A DNA stretch of 64,000 bases from Bacteroidales bacterium (lineage in GTDB: Bacteria > Bacteroidota > Bacteroidia > Bacteroidales > UBA932). The position numbers and the translations under genes are program-made. How positions within the stretch are numbered: the first letter of the stretch is position 1; the number at the start of each line of letters is the position of its first letter. Shown one piece after another: positions 29,855 to 39,745 of the stretch. The notes under the pieces were generated by a model. It was not told where the DNA came from. It saw only the letters and a program-made list of their open reading frames with translations, and ran no database searches. The stretch is from assembly GCA_015060255.1 (NCBI GenBank), contig SUYV01000004.1, forward strand, positions 1-64,000. Direction: 5' to 3'.

Positions 29855-31256
29855 CTTCCTTTACTTTCTTCGTATACCTGCCGGTGTATTTGCCGAATGC
29901 TATGTCAAGACCGAAGACTGCATTTGTAGCCATCATATACTTCGGCAGGGTAGAGTTCTTGTCAAGAAGCGGTGCAAACGAATCAATGCCGACAAACAGA
30001 TTGATACCTTTCGGATGGAAATTAAGTGCCGCTCCATAGTTATGCCCGAAGGTTGAATATGCATAATTTGCTGTAAGTGAGAGACATCTGAACAAAGCAA
30101 GGTTTGCAGAAGCGCGTCCTTCGTACCAGCTGTATTTTCCATCAATGCGTGCTGTTCCGAGCAAACCGACAGAAAGACGTTTCCAGAAAGGCATCCTGAG
30201 CTCGATGCCGAGATGCGCAGTCATGCCGATCATGTCTATAAGCTTGGCATCCGTAGAATTGACCTGAAGAGCCGCGAGGTCGACAAGGCCTCCTCCGAAC
30301 TCGCTAAGCTGCTCAGATACAGTCATTTCCTGATCTATCACAAAGTTCTGGTATTCATGTGTTCCTGAAGGACATCCGATGTGGTTCAGGCCATTCCAGC
30401 TGATCACTCCCAGATCTGTGACAGCTGCCGATATCGTAATATAATCCTTCGCAAGATCCATAGAAATACCCAGATCCAGTGCAGCACCTAAACTCCTGGT
30501 TGAAAGCATCACATTAAGCACATCCTTGAAAGGATTCATAGTTATGTCATCGATACGGTTTTCCGTTCCTTCAAGGACTAACTGAGACCCTGGAAGAAGG
30601 AAATAACCTTGTCCTGCAGATTCTACCATCCAGCTGTCGCCATTCTGCTGAAGCTTAAGCTTTTCAGGAATATATTCAGCCTTGGCGAGACCTGCCAGGA
30701 ACTTTACCTTTCCTCCTACGCGGAGCCAACCTTTGATCTCTTGCGAATATCCGTACGACAGTTCCAGACGGGCGTCCGCATTGCAGCGCAGGTTGCTCAT
30801 GTCAATGTTCGAAGCTGATCCCTTGACCCATGAGAAGACAGAAGATGGCACGATTGCACGACCGTCTGTCTTAAGAGAAAGGTCAATGGTACTATAGCTG
30901 TTCTTAACATTGAATCCGAATGAAATAAGGGAAATATCAGTGTTGAAGACAAGGGGATTGTTGTCTTTGAGATTCTTCATTACGGTAGATGAAGAAATTC
31001 CCGGATCAAGAAAAGTAGTGAGCTGTCCTCCGGATTTGTAGAAAATGTTGTTTACCGGTATAGTGCTTTCCACACCAAGACTCAGATGGCCCAATGCAGG
31101 AATCGCAAAATATCCGCGTTCACCACCGAATGCTGGATTCAATTTATGCTTGTATGTATACCCGTCAAGAAAATACGCAGATCTCAGATTATGCTGAGCA
31201 TAAGCGGACATGACGGAAACAAGCACTGCAAATACAATGACAGTCAGCTTTTTCAT
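29847..31256 (-). CDS. Outer-membrane beta-barrel protein, DUF5723-like
   Basis: Signal peptide; HNLRSAYFLDGYTYKHKLNPAFGGERGYFAIPALGHLSLGVES. Confidence 0.7.
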   Translation of the reverse strand: MKKLTVIVFAVLVSVMSAYAQHNLRSAYFLDGYTYKHKLNPAFGGERGYFAIPALGHLSLGVESTIPVNNIFYKSGGQLTTFLDPGISSSTVMKNLKDNNPLVFNTDISLISFGFNVKNSYSTIDLSLKTDGRAIVPSSVFSWVKGSASNIDMSNLRCNADARLELSYGYSQEIKGWLRVGGKVKFLAGLAKAEYIPEKLKLQQNGDSWMVESAGQGYFLLPGSQLVLEGTENRIDDITMNPFKDVLNVMLSTRSLGAALDLGISMDLAKDYITISAAVTDLGVISWNGLNHIGCPSGTHEYQNFVIDQEMTVSEQLSEFGGGLVDLAALQVNSTDAKLIDMIGMTAHLGIELRMPFWKRLSVGLLGTARIDGKYSWYEGRASANLALFRCLSLTANYAYSTFGHNYGAALNFHPKGINLFVGIDSFAPLLDKNSTLPKYMMATNAVFGLDIAFGKYTGRYTKKVKEAK

Positions 31257-31450
31257 AAATATTCAGATTATTATCGGATTACACAATTCTTATGCAAATA
31301 TATGATTTTACCTCAATCGCTCCAATTTATATTCACATTTCTGTTCCTCCCCTCCGTAAATATTTTGTTACACAATCAACATTATGTTAACATAGACATG
31401 TCAGAAAGATTATCTGCACAATACCCTGCGCGAGAATTGAATATTTGTAT

Positions 31451-31458
31451 TATATTTG
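31451..31458 (+). promoter_or_regulatory. Bacteroidota-type -7 element (TAnnTTTG)
   Basis: TATATTTG about 22 bp upstream of ATG 31480; no clear -33 element. Confidence 0.4.
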
Positions 31459-31479
31459 CATCGCACTGGAAAAATTCGA

Positions 31480-31860
31480 ATGAAAAGGTATTTTCTAATA
31501 TTTGCATTTGTCGCAGCGATAATCAGTCAGCTGTCGGATTCTGGTGCGTCAATAAGTAAATCTGAAGACTCGGATTTCCTGACTGAAGTAATCTACGAAG
31601 AACTGGCAACGGAAACTGTATCAGCTTCAGGCAATGACATCTATGCTCCGAGACCTACAAATTATTCTGCTCCTCTTCGCAACAACTCACAGGCTAAAAG
31701 AGTTTCCAGAGAAAATATCCAGCCACTTGCTTTGGTCATAGCTGGTAAACATACCTGCATAACTAATTTCAGATCATATTTCGGTAACAGCATAAGCTGC
31801 ATCTCAGGTATGCTGAGACATGAAAATTACTTCATCAGCCTGAGAAAACTCATCATCTAG
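31480..31860 (+). CDS. Small secreted hypothetical protein
   Basis: MKRYFLIFAFVAAIISQLSDSGAS signal peptide; own -7 element. Confidence 0.5.
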   Translation: MKRYFLIFAFVAAIISQLSDSGASISKSEDSDFLTEVIYEELATETVSASGNDIYAPRPTNYSAPLRNNSQAKRVSRENIQPLALVIAGKHTCITNFRSYFGNSISCISGMLRHENYFISLRKLII

Positions 31861-31884
31861 CACTTCCATAAAAGTCACAATTAT

Positions 31885-31910
31885 GTCCGCACTATGCCTA
31901 TAGTGCGGAC
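31885..31910 (+). terminator. Perfect 11-bp hairpin with 4-nt loop, possible terminator or attenuator
   Basis: GTCCGCACTAT gcct ATAGTGCGGAC; no strong T tract follows. Confidence 0.45.
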
Positions 31911-31952
31911 TACCCTATTATTTAATTCATTAATTATCAATTACTTACTTTT

Positions 31953-32399
31953 ATGGAAAATAGATTTGTCAGAGTCCGTTCTACCAAGGACATCGTTATA
32001 TGTACACTTTTATTGGCTGCAGGCCTTCTTCTTGTCACACTTCCCGTATCTGAAGCAGTCGGCATCGCAGGATTCTTCATTCTCTTTGCAGGCCTTCTGC
32101 TCTGCTTATTGCTTAAAACCGGATATAAAGATGTAGAAACCGGTGTAAGATTCTGCAAGACAGAACGTTTCTTCGCTCAGGACATGCGCGAATGCATCAA
32201 GTCTGCACTCACCTCACCTAAGGTCATCGATTCTGCTGCCGAGGATAAAGGAAATGGCTTGAGACTTGACATATATTACAGTCAGTCAGCAGATAAGGCT
32301 TATGCGCAGCTGAACGAATACGTTCCATATAAATACGAGCCTTGTTCAAAGTATTACGAATTCAATATGGAAGAGGCTTCTAAACTTCTTGGTAGATAA
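31953..32399 (+). CDS. Hypothetical membrane protein with two TM segments
   Basis: DIVICTLLLAAGLLLVTLP and VGIAGFFILFAGLLLCLLL hydrophobic stretches; stop overlaps next gene. Confidence 0.6.
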   Translation: MENRFVRVRSTKDIVICTLLLAAGLLLVTLPVSEAVGIAGFFILFAGLLLCLLLKTGYKDVETGVRFCKTERFFAQDMRECIKSALTSPKVIDSAAEDKGNGLRLDIYYSQSADKAYAQLNEYVPYKYEPCSKYYEFNMEEASKLLGR

Positions 32400-33343
32400 T
32401 GGAATACGTAATTTTGATAGTCGCACTTGCCGGAATCGTTTTCGGTGCCGATTGGCTCGTAGACGGTTCGGTAAGCATTGCGAGAAAATTCAAGGTCTCC
32501 GATTTTGTAATCGGTGCAGCGATAGTCGGAGTCGGCACGTCAATGCCGGAACTTATGGTCAGTTTCCTTGGAGCATTGCAAGGAAATTCTGACGTTGCGA
32601 TCGGAAACGTGGTAGGTTCAAACATCTTCAACGTGCTATGCATCCTGGGAGTTACTGCTGCGCTCTTCCCTATCGCTGTGACAAAGGATAATCTCAAATT
32701 TGAGATACCATGCTGCATTGCAGTCACTCTTTTACTTACAGTATTGTCATTCAACTTCTTTAATACAGATGTTTCCGAATTGGGACGCTTCGATGGACTC
32801 ATACTTCTCGTTTCATTCGGCATATTCATGTGGCACTCATTCTACAGGGACACGAAGAACAGTCTTGCAGCAGGAACCACGGCAGAATATGAAGAAGAAA
32901 CCACGCCGGTATGGAAAAGCAGTCTCAAGGTTGCTGTCGGACTTGGCATTCTCATTTTCAGTTGCGATCAGTTTGTAGACAAAGCCATCATAGTTGCCAA
33001 ATCATGGGGTGTCAGCGAAGCGGTAATATCCATCACATTGATAGCATGCGGCACTTCCCTACCGGAGCTGGCGGCTTCCATCGCAGCAGCCGTAAAGAAG
33101 AATACGCAACTGGCATTCGGTAACATCATCGGATCGAACATATTCAACATAACGCTGATTCTTGGTCTAAGTTCGCAGGTAACCGACTTGTCTTCACCGG
33201 GAATCACCATTGTTGACTATGGTGTAGCGATAGTTGCTTCCATAATCCCTCTCCTGTTTGGATTGAAAGGTAGAATCAACAGATGGCAGGGTGTTGTCAT
33301 GATTGCAGGATTCATATGTTACACCATGTATCTATTTGCATAA
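32399..33343 (+). CDS. Calcium/sodium antiporter (CaCA, YrbG-like), copy 1
   Basis: GADWLVDGSVSIARKF, GVGTSMPELMVS, VGSNIFN, CGTSLPELAAS duplicated alpha-repeat motifs. Confidence 0.93.
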   Translation: MEYVILIVALAGIVFGADWLVDGSVSIARKFKVSDFVIGAAIVGVGTSMPELMVSFLGALQGNSDVAIGNVVGSNIFNVLCILGVTAALFPIAVTKDNLKFEIPCCIAVTLLLTVLSFNFFNTDVSELGRFDGLILLVSFGIFMWHSFYRDTKNSLAAGTTAEYEEETTPVWKSSLKVAVGLGILIFSCDQFVDKAIIVAKSWGVSEAVISITLIACGTSLPELAASIAAAVKKNTQLAFGNIIGSNIFNITLILGLSSQVTDLSSPGITIVDYGVAIVASIIPLLFGLKGRINRWQGVVMIAGFICYTMYLFA

Positions 33344-33361
33344 AACCAAGCTCAATATCAT

Positions 33362-35107
33362 ATGTTACAGATCTTTACATTATTAGGAGCGCTCGGAATG
33401 TTCCTCTACGGAATGAACCTGATGAGCTCCGGACTTCAGAAAGCTGCAGGAGACCGTCTGAGGAATTTCCTTTCGGCAATGACCTCGAACCCGTTCAAGG
33501 GAGTGCTCACCGGTCTGGGCATCACTTCAGTCATTCAGTCATCATCTGCAACAACAGTGATGGTTGTCAGCTTTGTAAATGCCGGTCTGCTCACACTTGC
33601 ACAGGCAATCAGTGTGATCATGGGCGCCAATATCGGTACAACAGTCACAGCATGGCTCGTCTCATGGCTCGGATTCAAGGCTGACATCTCAATATTCTCA
33701 GTACCTCTCATGGCTGTTGGATTCGTGCTTTCCATCTCGAAGAAAAGCCAGAGAAGAAACATTGCAGAGCTCATTGTGGGCTTTTCACTACTCTTCCTGG
33801 GTCTCTCACTGATGAAGAATTCGGTTCCGGACCTCAGCGAGACACCGGAAGTGCTTTCATTTATCCAGGGATGGCAGGGACACGGATTCGGTTCGGTACT
33901 CCTTTTCCTTGCTTTGGGTACGATCCTGACACTCGTGCTTCAATCTTCCAGCGCGACAATGGCCCTCACAATCATGATGCTGAATTTCGGATGGATCAGG
34001 TTTGACATGGCATGCGCAATGGTGCTCGGAGAAAACATCGGAACTACAATCACCGCCAACATCGCCGCAGCTGTCGGAAACCCTTCAGCAAAACGCGCTG
34101 CACTCGCCCACACCGTGTTCAATGTATTCGGAGTGATATGGGCACTTATACTCTTCCCATACTTTCTGAAGCTTGTCGGCTTCATAACAGCCGGCATATT
34201 CGGACTTCCTAATCCGTCAGGCGAAACATTCAGCGTCGTTGCAGGAGCAGAAGGGGCGCAAAGCGACACCCAGACCGCGGCATTATATGGACTGTCTATG
34301 CTCCATACTCTGTTCAACACCATCAATACATTGATTCTCATATGGTTCATACCTCTTATCGAGAAGATTGTGTGCATGGTCATCAAGGATTCAAAGAACA
34401 AAGAGGACGACGCATACAGGCTTAAATATATCAATGCTGGACCTCTGGCGACACCGGAACTCGCCATTGAACAGGCATTCAAGGAGATCGGTCATTTTGC
34501 GAGGATCTCAAGAAACGGACTCGGATACATCAAGGATGCCGTCAATGAGACAGATCCGGACAAGTTCGAGGAATATCGTGCGAAACTTGTCAAGTATGAG
34601 GAGATCTCAGACAGGATCGAATATGAAATTGCAACCTTCCTCAATGATGTATCAGCTGGCGAGATCAGCGAGAGCACATCCATAAAGATCAAGGCCATGT
34701 ACAAGATCATCGGCGAGCTCGAATCCCTCGGAGACTCCGGAGAGTCAATCAGCCGCATCCTTTCGCGCAGGAACATTCACAAGAAGACATTTGATGCCGA
34801 AACAGTCAGAAGGCTGAACTCTCTTATCAAACTGGTCGACAGCGCATATGAGGTGATGATAACTAACCTGACTCTTGCAGATGAGGCAAGGCTCGAGGAG
34901 ATTTCGAACGCTTACGACGCCGAGGACCGCATCAACAACATGCGCAACAATCTCCGCGACGAGGAGATCGAAAGCATCGAGAACGAGCGCAAGAACTATC
35001 AGACCAGCGTCTACTACCTGGATATAGTCAATGAGCTGGAAAAGATGGGAGACTTCATGATCAATGTCTCGCAGGATCTATACAAATGCAAGATTAAAGT
35101 TTCTTAA
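33362..35107 (+). CDS. Na/Pi cotransporter family protein with C-terminal PhoU-like region
   Basis: GMFLYGMNLMSSGLQKAAGDRLRNFL, TSVIQSSSATTVMVVSFV, LQSSSATMALTIMML. Confidence 0.92.
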   Translation: MLQIFTLLGALGMFLYGMNLMSSGLQKAAGDRLRNFLSAMTSNPFKGVLTGLGITSVIQSSSATTVMVVSFVNAGLLTLAQAISVIMGANIGTTVTAWLVSWLGFKADISIFSVPLMAVGFVLSISKKSQRRNIAELIVGFSLLFLGLSLMKNSVPDLSETPEVLSFIQGWQGHGFGSVLLFLALGTILTLVLQSSSATMALTIMMLNFGWIRFDMACAMVLGENIGTTITANIAAAVGNPSAKRAALAHTVFNVFGVIWALILFPYFLKLVGFITAGIFGLPNPSGETFSVVAGAEGAQSDTQTAALYGLSMLHTLFNTINTLILIWFIPLIEKIVCMVIKDSKNKEDDAYRLKYINAGPLATPELAIEQAFKEIGHFARISRNGLGYIKDAVNETDPDKFEEYRAKLVKYEEISDRIEYEIATFLNDVSAGEISESTSIKIKAMYKIIGELESLGDSGESISRILSRRNIHKKTFDAETVRRLNSLIKLVDSAYEVMITNLTLADEARLEEISNAYDAEDRINNMRNNLRDEEIESIENERKNYQTSVYYLDIVNELEKMGDFMINVSQDLYKCKIKVS

Positions 35108-35133
35108 TCTCGTGATTATTTGATAATTTTGCA

Positions 35134-35160
35134 GCCCCGATACTTCGGGGCTTTTGTTTT
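35134..35160 (+). terminator. Rho-independent terminator
   Basis: GCCCCGA tact TCGGGGC TTTTGTTTT. Confidence 0.85.
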
Positions 35161-35216
35161 GTCATCCCGAACACTTTGCGCTGTTGTCATCCCGAGCGAG
35201 CAAAGCAAGTTGAGGG
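35161..35216. repeat. Two copies of an intergenic GTCATCCCGA repeat unit
   Basis: GTCATCCCGA at 35161-35170 and 35186-35195, the second continuing CCCGAGCGAGCAAAGCAAGTTGAGGG. Confidence 0.6.
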
Positions 35217-35235
35217 AACTATAAACCAAAATATT

Positions 35236-36642
35236 ATGGCAAGAAAGAAACAAGACATCATTTTAGAGAACATCACAATAGAGGCCGTTGCAGCCGAGGG
35301 CAAGGCACTGGCCAGAGTTGACGGCACAGTACTTTTCGTGCAGTTCGCAGTGCCTGGTGACGTCGTGGACGTGAAGGTGACCAAGAAGAAGAAAAACTAT
35401 ATGGAAGGATTCATCCTCCGTATGGTCAAGCCGTCAGAGCACCGTCTGGAGCCGTTCTGCAAGCATTTCGGCGTATGCGGAGGATGCAAGTGGCAGCCGC
35501 TGCCGTACGAGATGCAGCTGCAGGCAAAGCAGCAGCAGGTGTATGACCAGCTCGTGCGCATAGGACATCTCGATGTTCCTGAAATCTCCCCTATCGTACC
35601 TTCAGATGATACTACATATTATCGTAACAAGCTGGAATTCACCTTCTCACAGAGAAGATGGATATTCGACAGCGAGGACGCCGAGGCGCTGACAGAGCAG
35701 GAGAAATATGGTCTTGGATTCCATGTCGGAAGGTTCTTCGACAAGGTTCTCGACATTGACCACTGCTACCTCCAGCCGGAGCCGTCAAACGGGATACGCC
35801 TGTTCATAAAGAACTATGCCCTGGAGCATGGCCTGTCGTTCTTCAACATCCGTGAGCATGTCGGTTTCCTTCGCAACATGTTCATCAGGACAACAGAAGC
35901 GGGAAACGTAATGCTCATAATCTGCTTCTACCATGAAGACGCAGAGGCTCGCACCGCCCTTCTCGACGCCGTAGCAGCAAAGTTCCCTCAGATCACTTCA
36001 TTGTACTATGTCATCAACGGCAAGGCAAATGATTCCATTTCTGACCAAGACTGCGTCCTCTACAAGGGAGAAGATGCGATTTATGAATATATGGAAGGCC
36101 TGAAGTTCAAGATCGGACCGAAATCCTTCTACCAGACCAATACGAAGCAGGCATACAAGCTCTATAGCGTAGCACGCGAATATGCAGCTCTGACAGGCTC
36201 AGAGGTCGTTTATGACCTATATACCGGTACAGGAACCATCGCTCAGTTCGTCTCACGCCAGGCATCAAAAGTGATCGGCATCGAATATGTTCCAGAGGCT
36301 ATTGAAGATGCAAAGATAAATGCTGCCAATAACGGGATAACAAACTGCGAGTTCTTTGCTGGCGACATGAAGGACATCCTCACAGACGCATTTGTGGAGG
36401 AGCACGGCCGTCCGGATGTCATCATCCTCGACCCGCCTCGCGCAGGCATCCATCCGGATGTAGCCCAGGTTATCCTGAACGCTGCTCCGGACAGAATGGT
36501 ATATGTCAGCTGCAACCCTGCGTCACAGGCCCGCGACCTCGAGATTCTCTGCAGAGACTATGAGATAACAGCCGTAAGGCCTGTGGACATGTTCCCGCAC
36601 ACCCACCACGTAGAAAACGTAGTCGCACTCAAGCGGAGATAA
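35236..36642 (+). CDS. rlmD: 23S rRNA (uracil-C5)-methyltransferase, RlmD-like with TRAM domain
   Basis: CKHFGVCGGCKWQPLPYEMQL [4Fe-4S] motif, VYDLYTGTGTIAQF, ILDPPRAGIHPDV, VSCNPASQARDL; true start at ATG 35236. Confidence 0.88.
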   Translation: MARKKQDIILENITIEAVAAEGKALARVDGTVLFVQFAVPGDVVDVKVTKKKKNYMEGFILRMVKPSEHRLEPFCKHFGVCGGCKWQPLPYEMQLQAKQQQVYDQLVRIGHLDVPEISPIVPSDDTTYYRNKLEFTFSQRRWIFDSEDAEALTEQEKYGLGFHVGRFFDKVLDIDHCYLQPEPSNGIRLFIKNYALEHGLSFFNIREHVGFLRNMFIRTTEAGNVMLIICFYHEDAEARTALLDAVAAKFPQITSLYYVINGKANDSISDQDCVLYKGEDAIYEYMEGLKFKIGPKSFYQTNTKQAYKLYSVAREYAALTGSEVVYDLYTGTGTIAQFVSRQASKVIGIEYVPEAIEDAKINAANNGITNCEFFAGDMKDILTDAFVEEHGRPDVIILDPPRAGIHPDVAQVILNAAPDRMVYVSCNPASQARDLEILCRDYEITAVRPVDMFPHTHHVENVVALKRR

Positions 36643-37960
36643 AATCACAATATAATCTACCCTGTTCGGCGGAAAGAACTTTCAGAGGCTGACCTTTGGA
36701 AGCGAATCCGCCGAATTTCAATGTCGCTTCAAGGATCCTGCCGTCCGATGTCTTTACTTTTCCGCTCGGACGCATGTCTGTGAAGACTTCAACTGTCTCA
36801 CCGACAAGCGTTTCCAGTCCGGATACCACGCCGGTGAATCCTTCTGATGCCTTCATCTCCTGGCGGAGAGCGATATGGTCGAATGTCTTTGTCGTATATA
36901 GTTTTCTGACAAGCCATACTGATCCGAAAATGGCAGCCGTAGCTGAAAGAATCACAATTCCCAACGGCATCAGCACCGGCTCCAGGCTGAATGTTCCGTC
37001 CCAACGATGGAATTCCACATTGTCCACCATCGCCAATGCAAGCGAGATGACCACGATTACGATACCTGATATTCCACATACACCGAATCCTGGAATTACG
37101 AATATCTCCAGTCCTATAAGGATCAGTCCCACTACGAACATCAGTATCTCCCAATGCTCGGCAAGATGGCCGACATATCCCGGTGCAAAATAAAGCAAGG
37201 CTCCGACTATGGCGGTCACCAATGGAAGTCCTATGCCCGGAGTCCTGATCTCGACGAAGATTCCTCCTATGATCATCATCATGAAGATTGACTGAAGCAG
37301 AGGATTCAGCAAGAACTGAATGAGACGGTCAACCCAAGTCATGTCATCCTCCATATTCTTGATAACAAACTCTTTATCTCCGCTCACCGCTTCTGCTACT
37401 TCAACTTCATCTTCATAGATTCCTTCGCAGTATCCTACCTTTACAGCCTCTTCCGGAGTCAGGCTCAGGACGTTTGCGGTATCAACCATTGACTCCGCGA
37501 TATGAGGATCGCGTCCCGTTGCACTTGCAGTAGATCGCATCATACCTCTCATGAAAGATTGATACTTGTCGGGCATGACCTTTCCGCTCTGATCGACAAC
37601 TGTCGCAGCACCAATGGAACTGCCTGTCTTCATATATATCGAGTCACAAGCAATGCTGATAAGAGCTCCTGCTGACGCAGCCTGAAGATTGACGTATGCA
37701 ATGACAGGCTTCGGATAGCGTAGAAGCGCTGTTCTGATACTGTCAGCAGCATCTACCGCACCACCATATGTATCCAGATCAAGGATCACATAGTCCGCAT
37801 CATTTTCCGCAGCCTTTTCCAGCCCGGTGACCACAAGTCTCTGAGCCGCCTTATCTATATCCTGATCAAGCCTTATCCGGTAAAAAACCGTAAGAGAATC
37901 CTGGGCGTTTACCACCCCTGTTAGTAAAATGGAAGAAAGAAATAATATAAAGTTCTTCAT
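36629..37960 (-). CDS. NfeD-family protein: ClpP-like serine protease + membrane + OB domains
   Basis: LDLDTYGGAVDAADSIR, QAASAGALISIACDSIYM; four TM segments; C-terminal NfeD OB-fold. Confidence 0.88.
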   Translation of the reverse strand: MKNFILFLSSILLTGVVNAQDSLTVFYRIRLDQDIDKAAQRLVVTGLEKAAENDADYVILDLDTYGGAVDAADSIRTALLRYPKPVIAYVNLQAASAGALISIACDSIYMKTGSSIGAATVVDQSGKVMPDKYQSFMRGMMRSTASATGRDPHIAESMVDTANVLSLTPEEAVKVGYCEGIYEDEVEVAEAVSGDKEFVIKNMEDDMTWVDRLIQFLLNPLLQSIFMMMIIGGIFVEIRTPGIGLPLVTAIVGALLYFAPGYVGHLAEHWEILMFVVGLILIGLEIFVIPGFGVCGISGIVIVVISLALAMVDNVEFHRWDGTFSLEPVLMPLGIVILSATAAIFGSVWLVRKLYTTKTFDHIALRQEMKASEGFTGVVSGLETLVGETVEVFTDMRPSGKVKTSDGRILEATLKFGGFASKGQPLKVLSAEQGRLYCDFISA

Positions 37961-38070
37961 AACTCTCGAAATTAGTCCTGCCACCTTACAAATATAGATA
38001 TTTTGTAGATTTTTTATAACTTTGCCATGTTTGTTTATTACGAAAATAAAGAAATAATACGTTTGAAAAT

Positions 38071-39033
38071 ATGTTTTTACAGATAATAATACTTATTGCA
38101 GGTCTCCTTCTGATTCTTTTCGGAGCCAACTGGCTTGTCGACGGCTCATCAAGCATTGCCAGGAAGACCGGCATCAGCGAATTCGTCATCGGACTGACTA
38201 TCGTCGGCATCGGCACTTCCACTCCTGAAATGGTGGTAAGCTTCATTTCGGCCTTCGAAGGAAAAGCTGACATGGCGGTCGGAAATATTGTCGGTTCAAA
38301 CATATTCAACACCCTTATGATTCTTGGCGTAACAGCCCTCATCAGTCCGCTTATCATCACGAAGAGCAACTTGAAGAGGGACATACCTCTGAACATAGCT
38401 GTCACCGCTATTCTGATATTCCTTGGAATGAAGAATTCCCTTTTCGGCATTGGCCAGGATTGCCTTACGAGAGTGGACGGAGCCATAATGCTGGCAATAT
38501 TCGCATGGTATCTGTGGAGGTCATTCAGGACTCCTTCAGATGATTGCGAAGAATCTTCAGAAGACATCAAGACCTTTTCAGGAGCCGTTTCGGCATGCCT
38601 TATCATAGCCGGCTTGGCTGCACTGATAGGAGGAGGAAAGATGTTTGTACATTCAGCAACAGCCATCGCCGAATACCTGCATCTTTCAGAGAAATTCATT
38701 GCCATCACAGTAATGGCTGCGGGCACTTCCCTTCCTGAACTCGCAACGTGTGTCGTTGCTGCAATGAAAGGTCATGGACAGCTCGCACTTGGAAATATTC
38801 TCGGATCGAACATCTCAAACATATTGCTGATTCTTGGTGGCGCCGCGCTTATCAACCCATTATCATTCGCAGGAATGACTCCTGTCGACCTGGGAGTTGT
38901 CATGATTGCAGCCGTATTCATTCTTTCCAGCGCATATACTTTCCGTGCGAACAAACTGGACAGATTTGAAGGAGGAGTTCTTCTTGCCATAGAAATCGGA
39001 TACATGATCTGGCTTTTCGTTAACCCTGCTTAA
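38071..39033 (+). CDS. Calcium/sodium antiporter (CaCA, YrbG-like), copy 2
   Basis: GANWLVDGSSSIARKTG, GIGTSTPEMVVS, VGSNIFN, AGTSLPELATC. Confidence 0.93.
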   Translation: MFLQIIILIAGLLLILFGANWLVDGSSSIARKTGISEFVIGLTIVGIGTSTPEMVVSFISAFEGKADMAVGNIVGSNIFNTLMILGVTALISPLIITKSNLKRDIPLNIAVTAILIFLGMKNSLFGIGQDCLTRVDGAIMLAIFAWYLWRSFRTPSDDCEESSEDIKTFSGAVSACLIIAGLAALIGGGKMFVHSATAIAEYLHLSEKFIAITVMAAGTSLPELATCVVAAMKGHGQLALGNILGSNISNILLILGGAALINPLSFAGMTPVDLGVVMIAAVFILSSAYTFRANKLDRFEGGVLLAIEIGYMIWLFVNPA

Positions 39034-39044
39034 AAGACATCTTT

Positions 39045-39743
39045 ATGGGGAAATTATATGATATGCTAAGGGAGGACTATCGCGTAAAGGAAGGTCTGAA
39101 GACCTGCATCAACTGCGGTACCTGCACAGCCATATGCCCTGCAGCCGAGTTCTACCGCTACGATCCACGAAAAATCGTGGATACGGTCCAGCGTGGAGAC
39201 GACGAGGAGATCGAAAAGCTCCTCAAGAGCGATGTAATCTGGTATTGCGGAGAATGTCTGTCGTGCCTGACACGATGCCCTCGCAAGAACGGCCCGGGCC
39301 TGGTGATAATGGCATTGCGCAACCTGTCCGCAAAGCTGGGATATTTTGCGGAATCGGAAAAAGGAAGACAGCTCTACCCTCTCACCAAGATAATGACCGG
39401 CAACATATTGAACTACGGATACTGCATATATCCGGACACATTCAGCTGGAAGGATCACATAGAGGCTGGGCCTGTATGGAAATGGCATACAGAGCACTTC
39501 GAAGACAGTTTCGCAAGAAACGGAGGCAATTACAAGGGCAAGGGCCCGGGAGCATTAAGAGCCATCCCGCAGGAAGACCTTGACGAACTGAAGAGCATCT
39601 TTGATGTCACCGGAGCTACTGAAAGGATCGAGACTATAGAGAAATATTCAAAGGAAAAGGCAGAGGAGATGGGAATGACGATGGAAGAATATTACCGACA
39701 CACATTCGAGTACTGCTCGGAAGGACATTTTAACAACGACTGA
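39045..39743 (+). CDS. HdrC-like [4Fe-4S] dicluster protein
   Basis: CINCGTCTAICPAAEFYRYDPRKIVD and CGECLSCLTRCPRKNGPG cluster motifs. Confidence 0.85.
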   Translation: MGKLYDMLREDYRVKEGLKTCINCGTCTAICPAAEFYRYDPRKIVDTVQRGDDEEIEKLLKSDVIWYCGECLSCLTRCPRKNGPGLVIMALRNLSAKLGYFAESEKGRQLYPLTKIMTGNILNYGYCIYPDTFSWKDHIEAGPVWKWHTEHFEDSFARNGGNYKGKGPGALRAIPQEDLDELKSIFDVTGATERIETIEKYSKEKAEEMGMTMEEYYRHTFEYCSEGHFNND

Positions 39744-39745
39744 TC

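Noticed and set aside
35176-35235. N-terminal extension MRCCHPERAKQVEGTINQNI of the rlmD ORF
   Set aside because: It is translation through the GTCATCCCGA intergenic repeat; the conserved protein begins at ATG 35236.
37986-38726. 246-aa minus-strand ORF opposite the second antiporter
   Set aside because: Antisense shadow of an intact CaCA antiporter; low-complexity residue composition.
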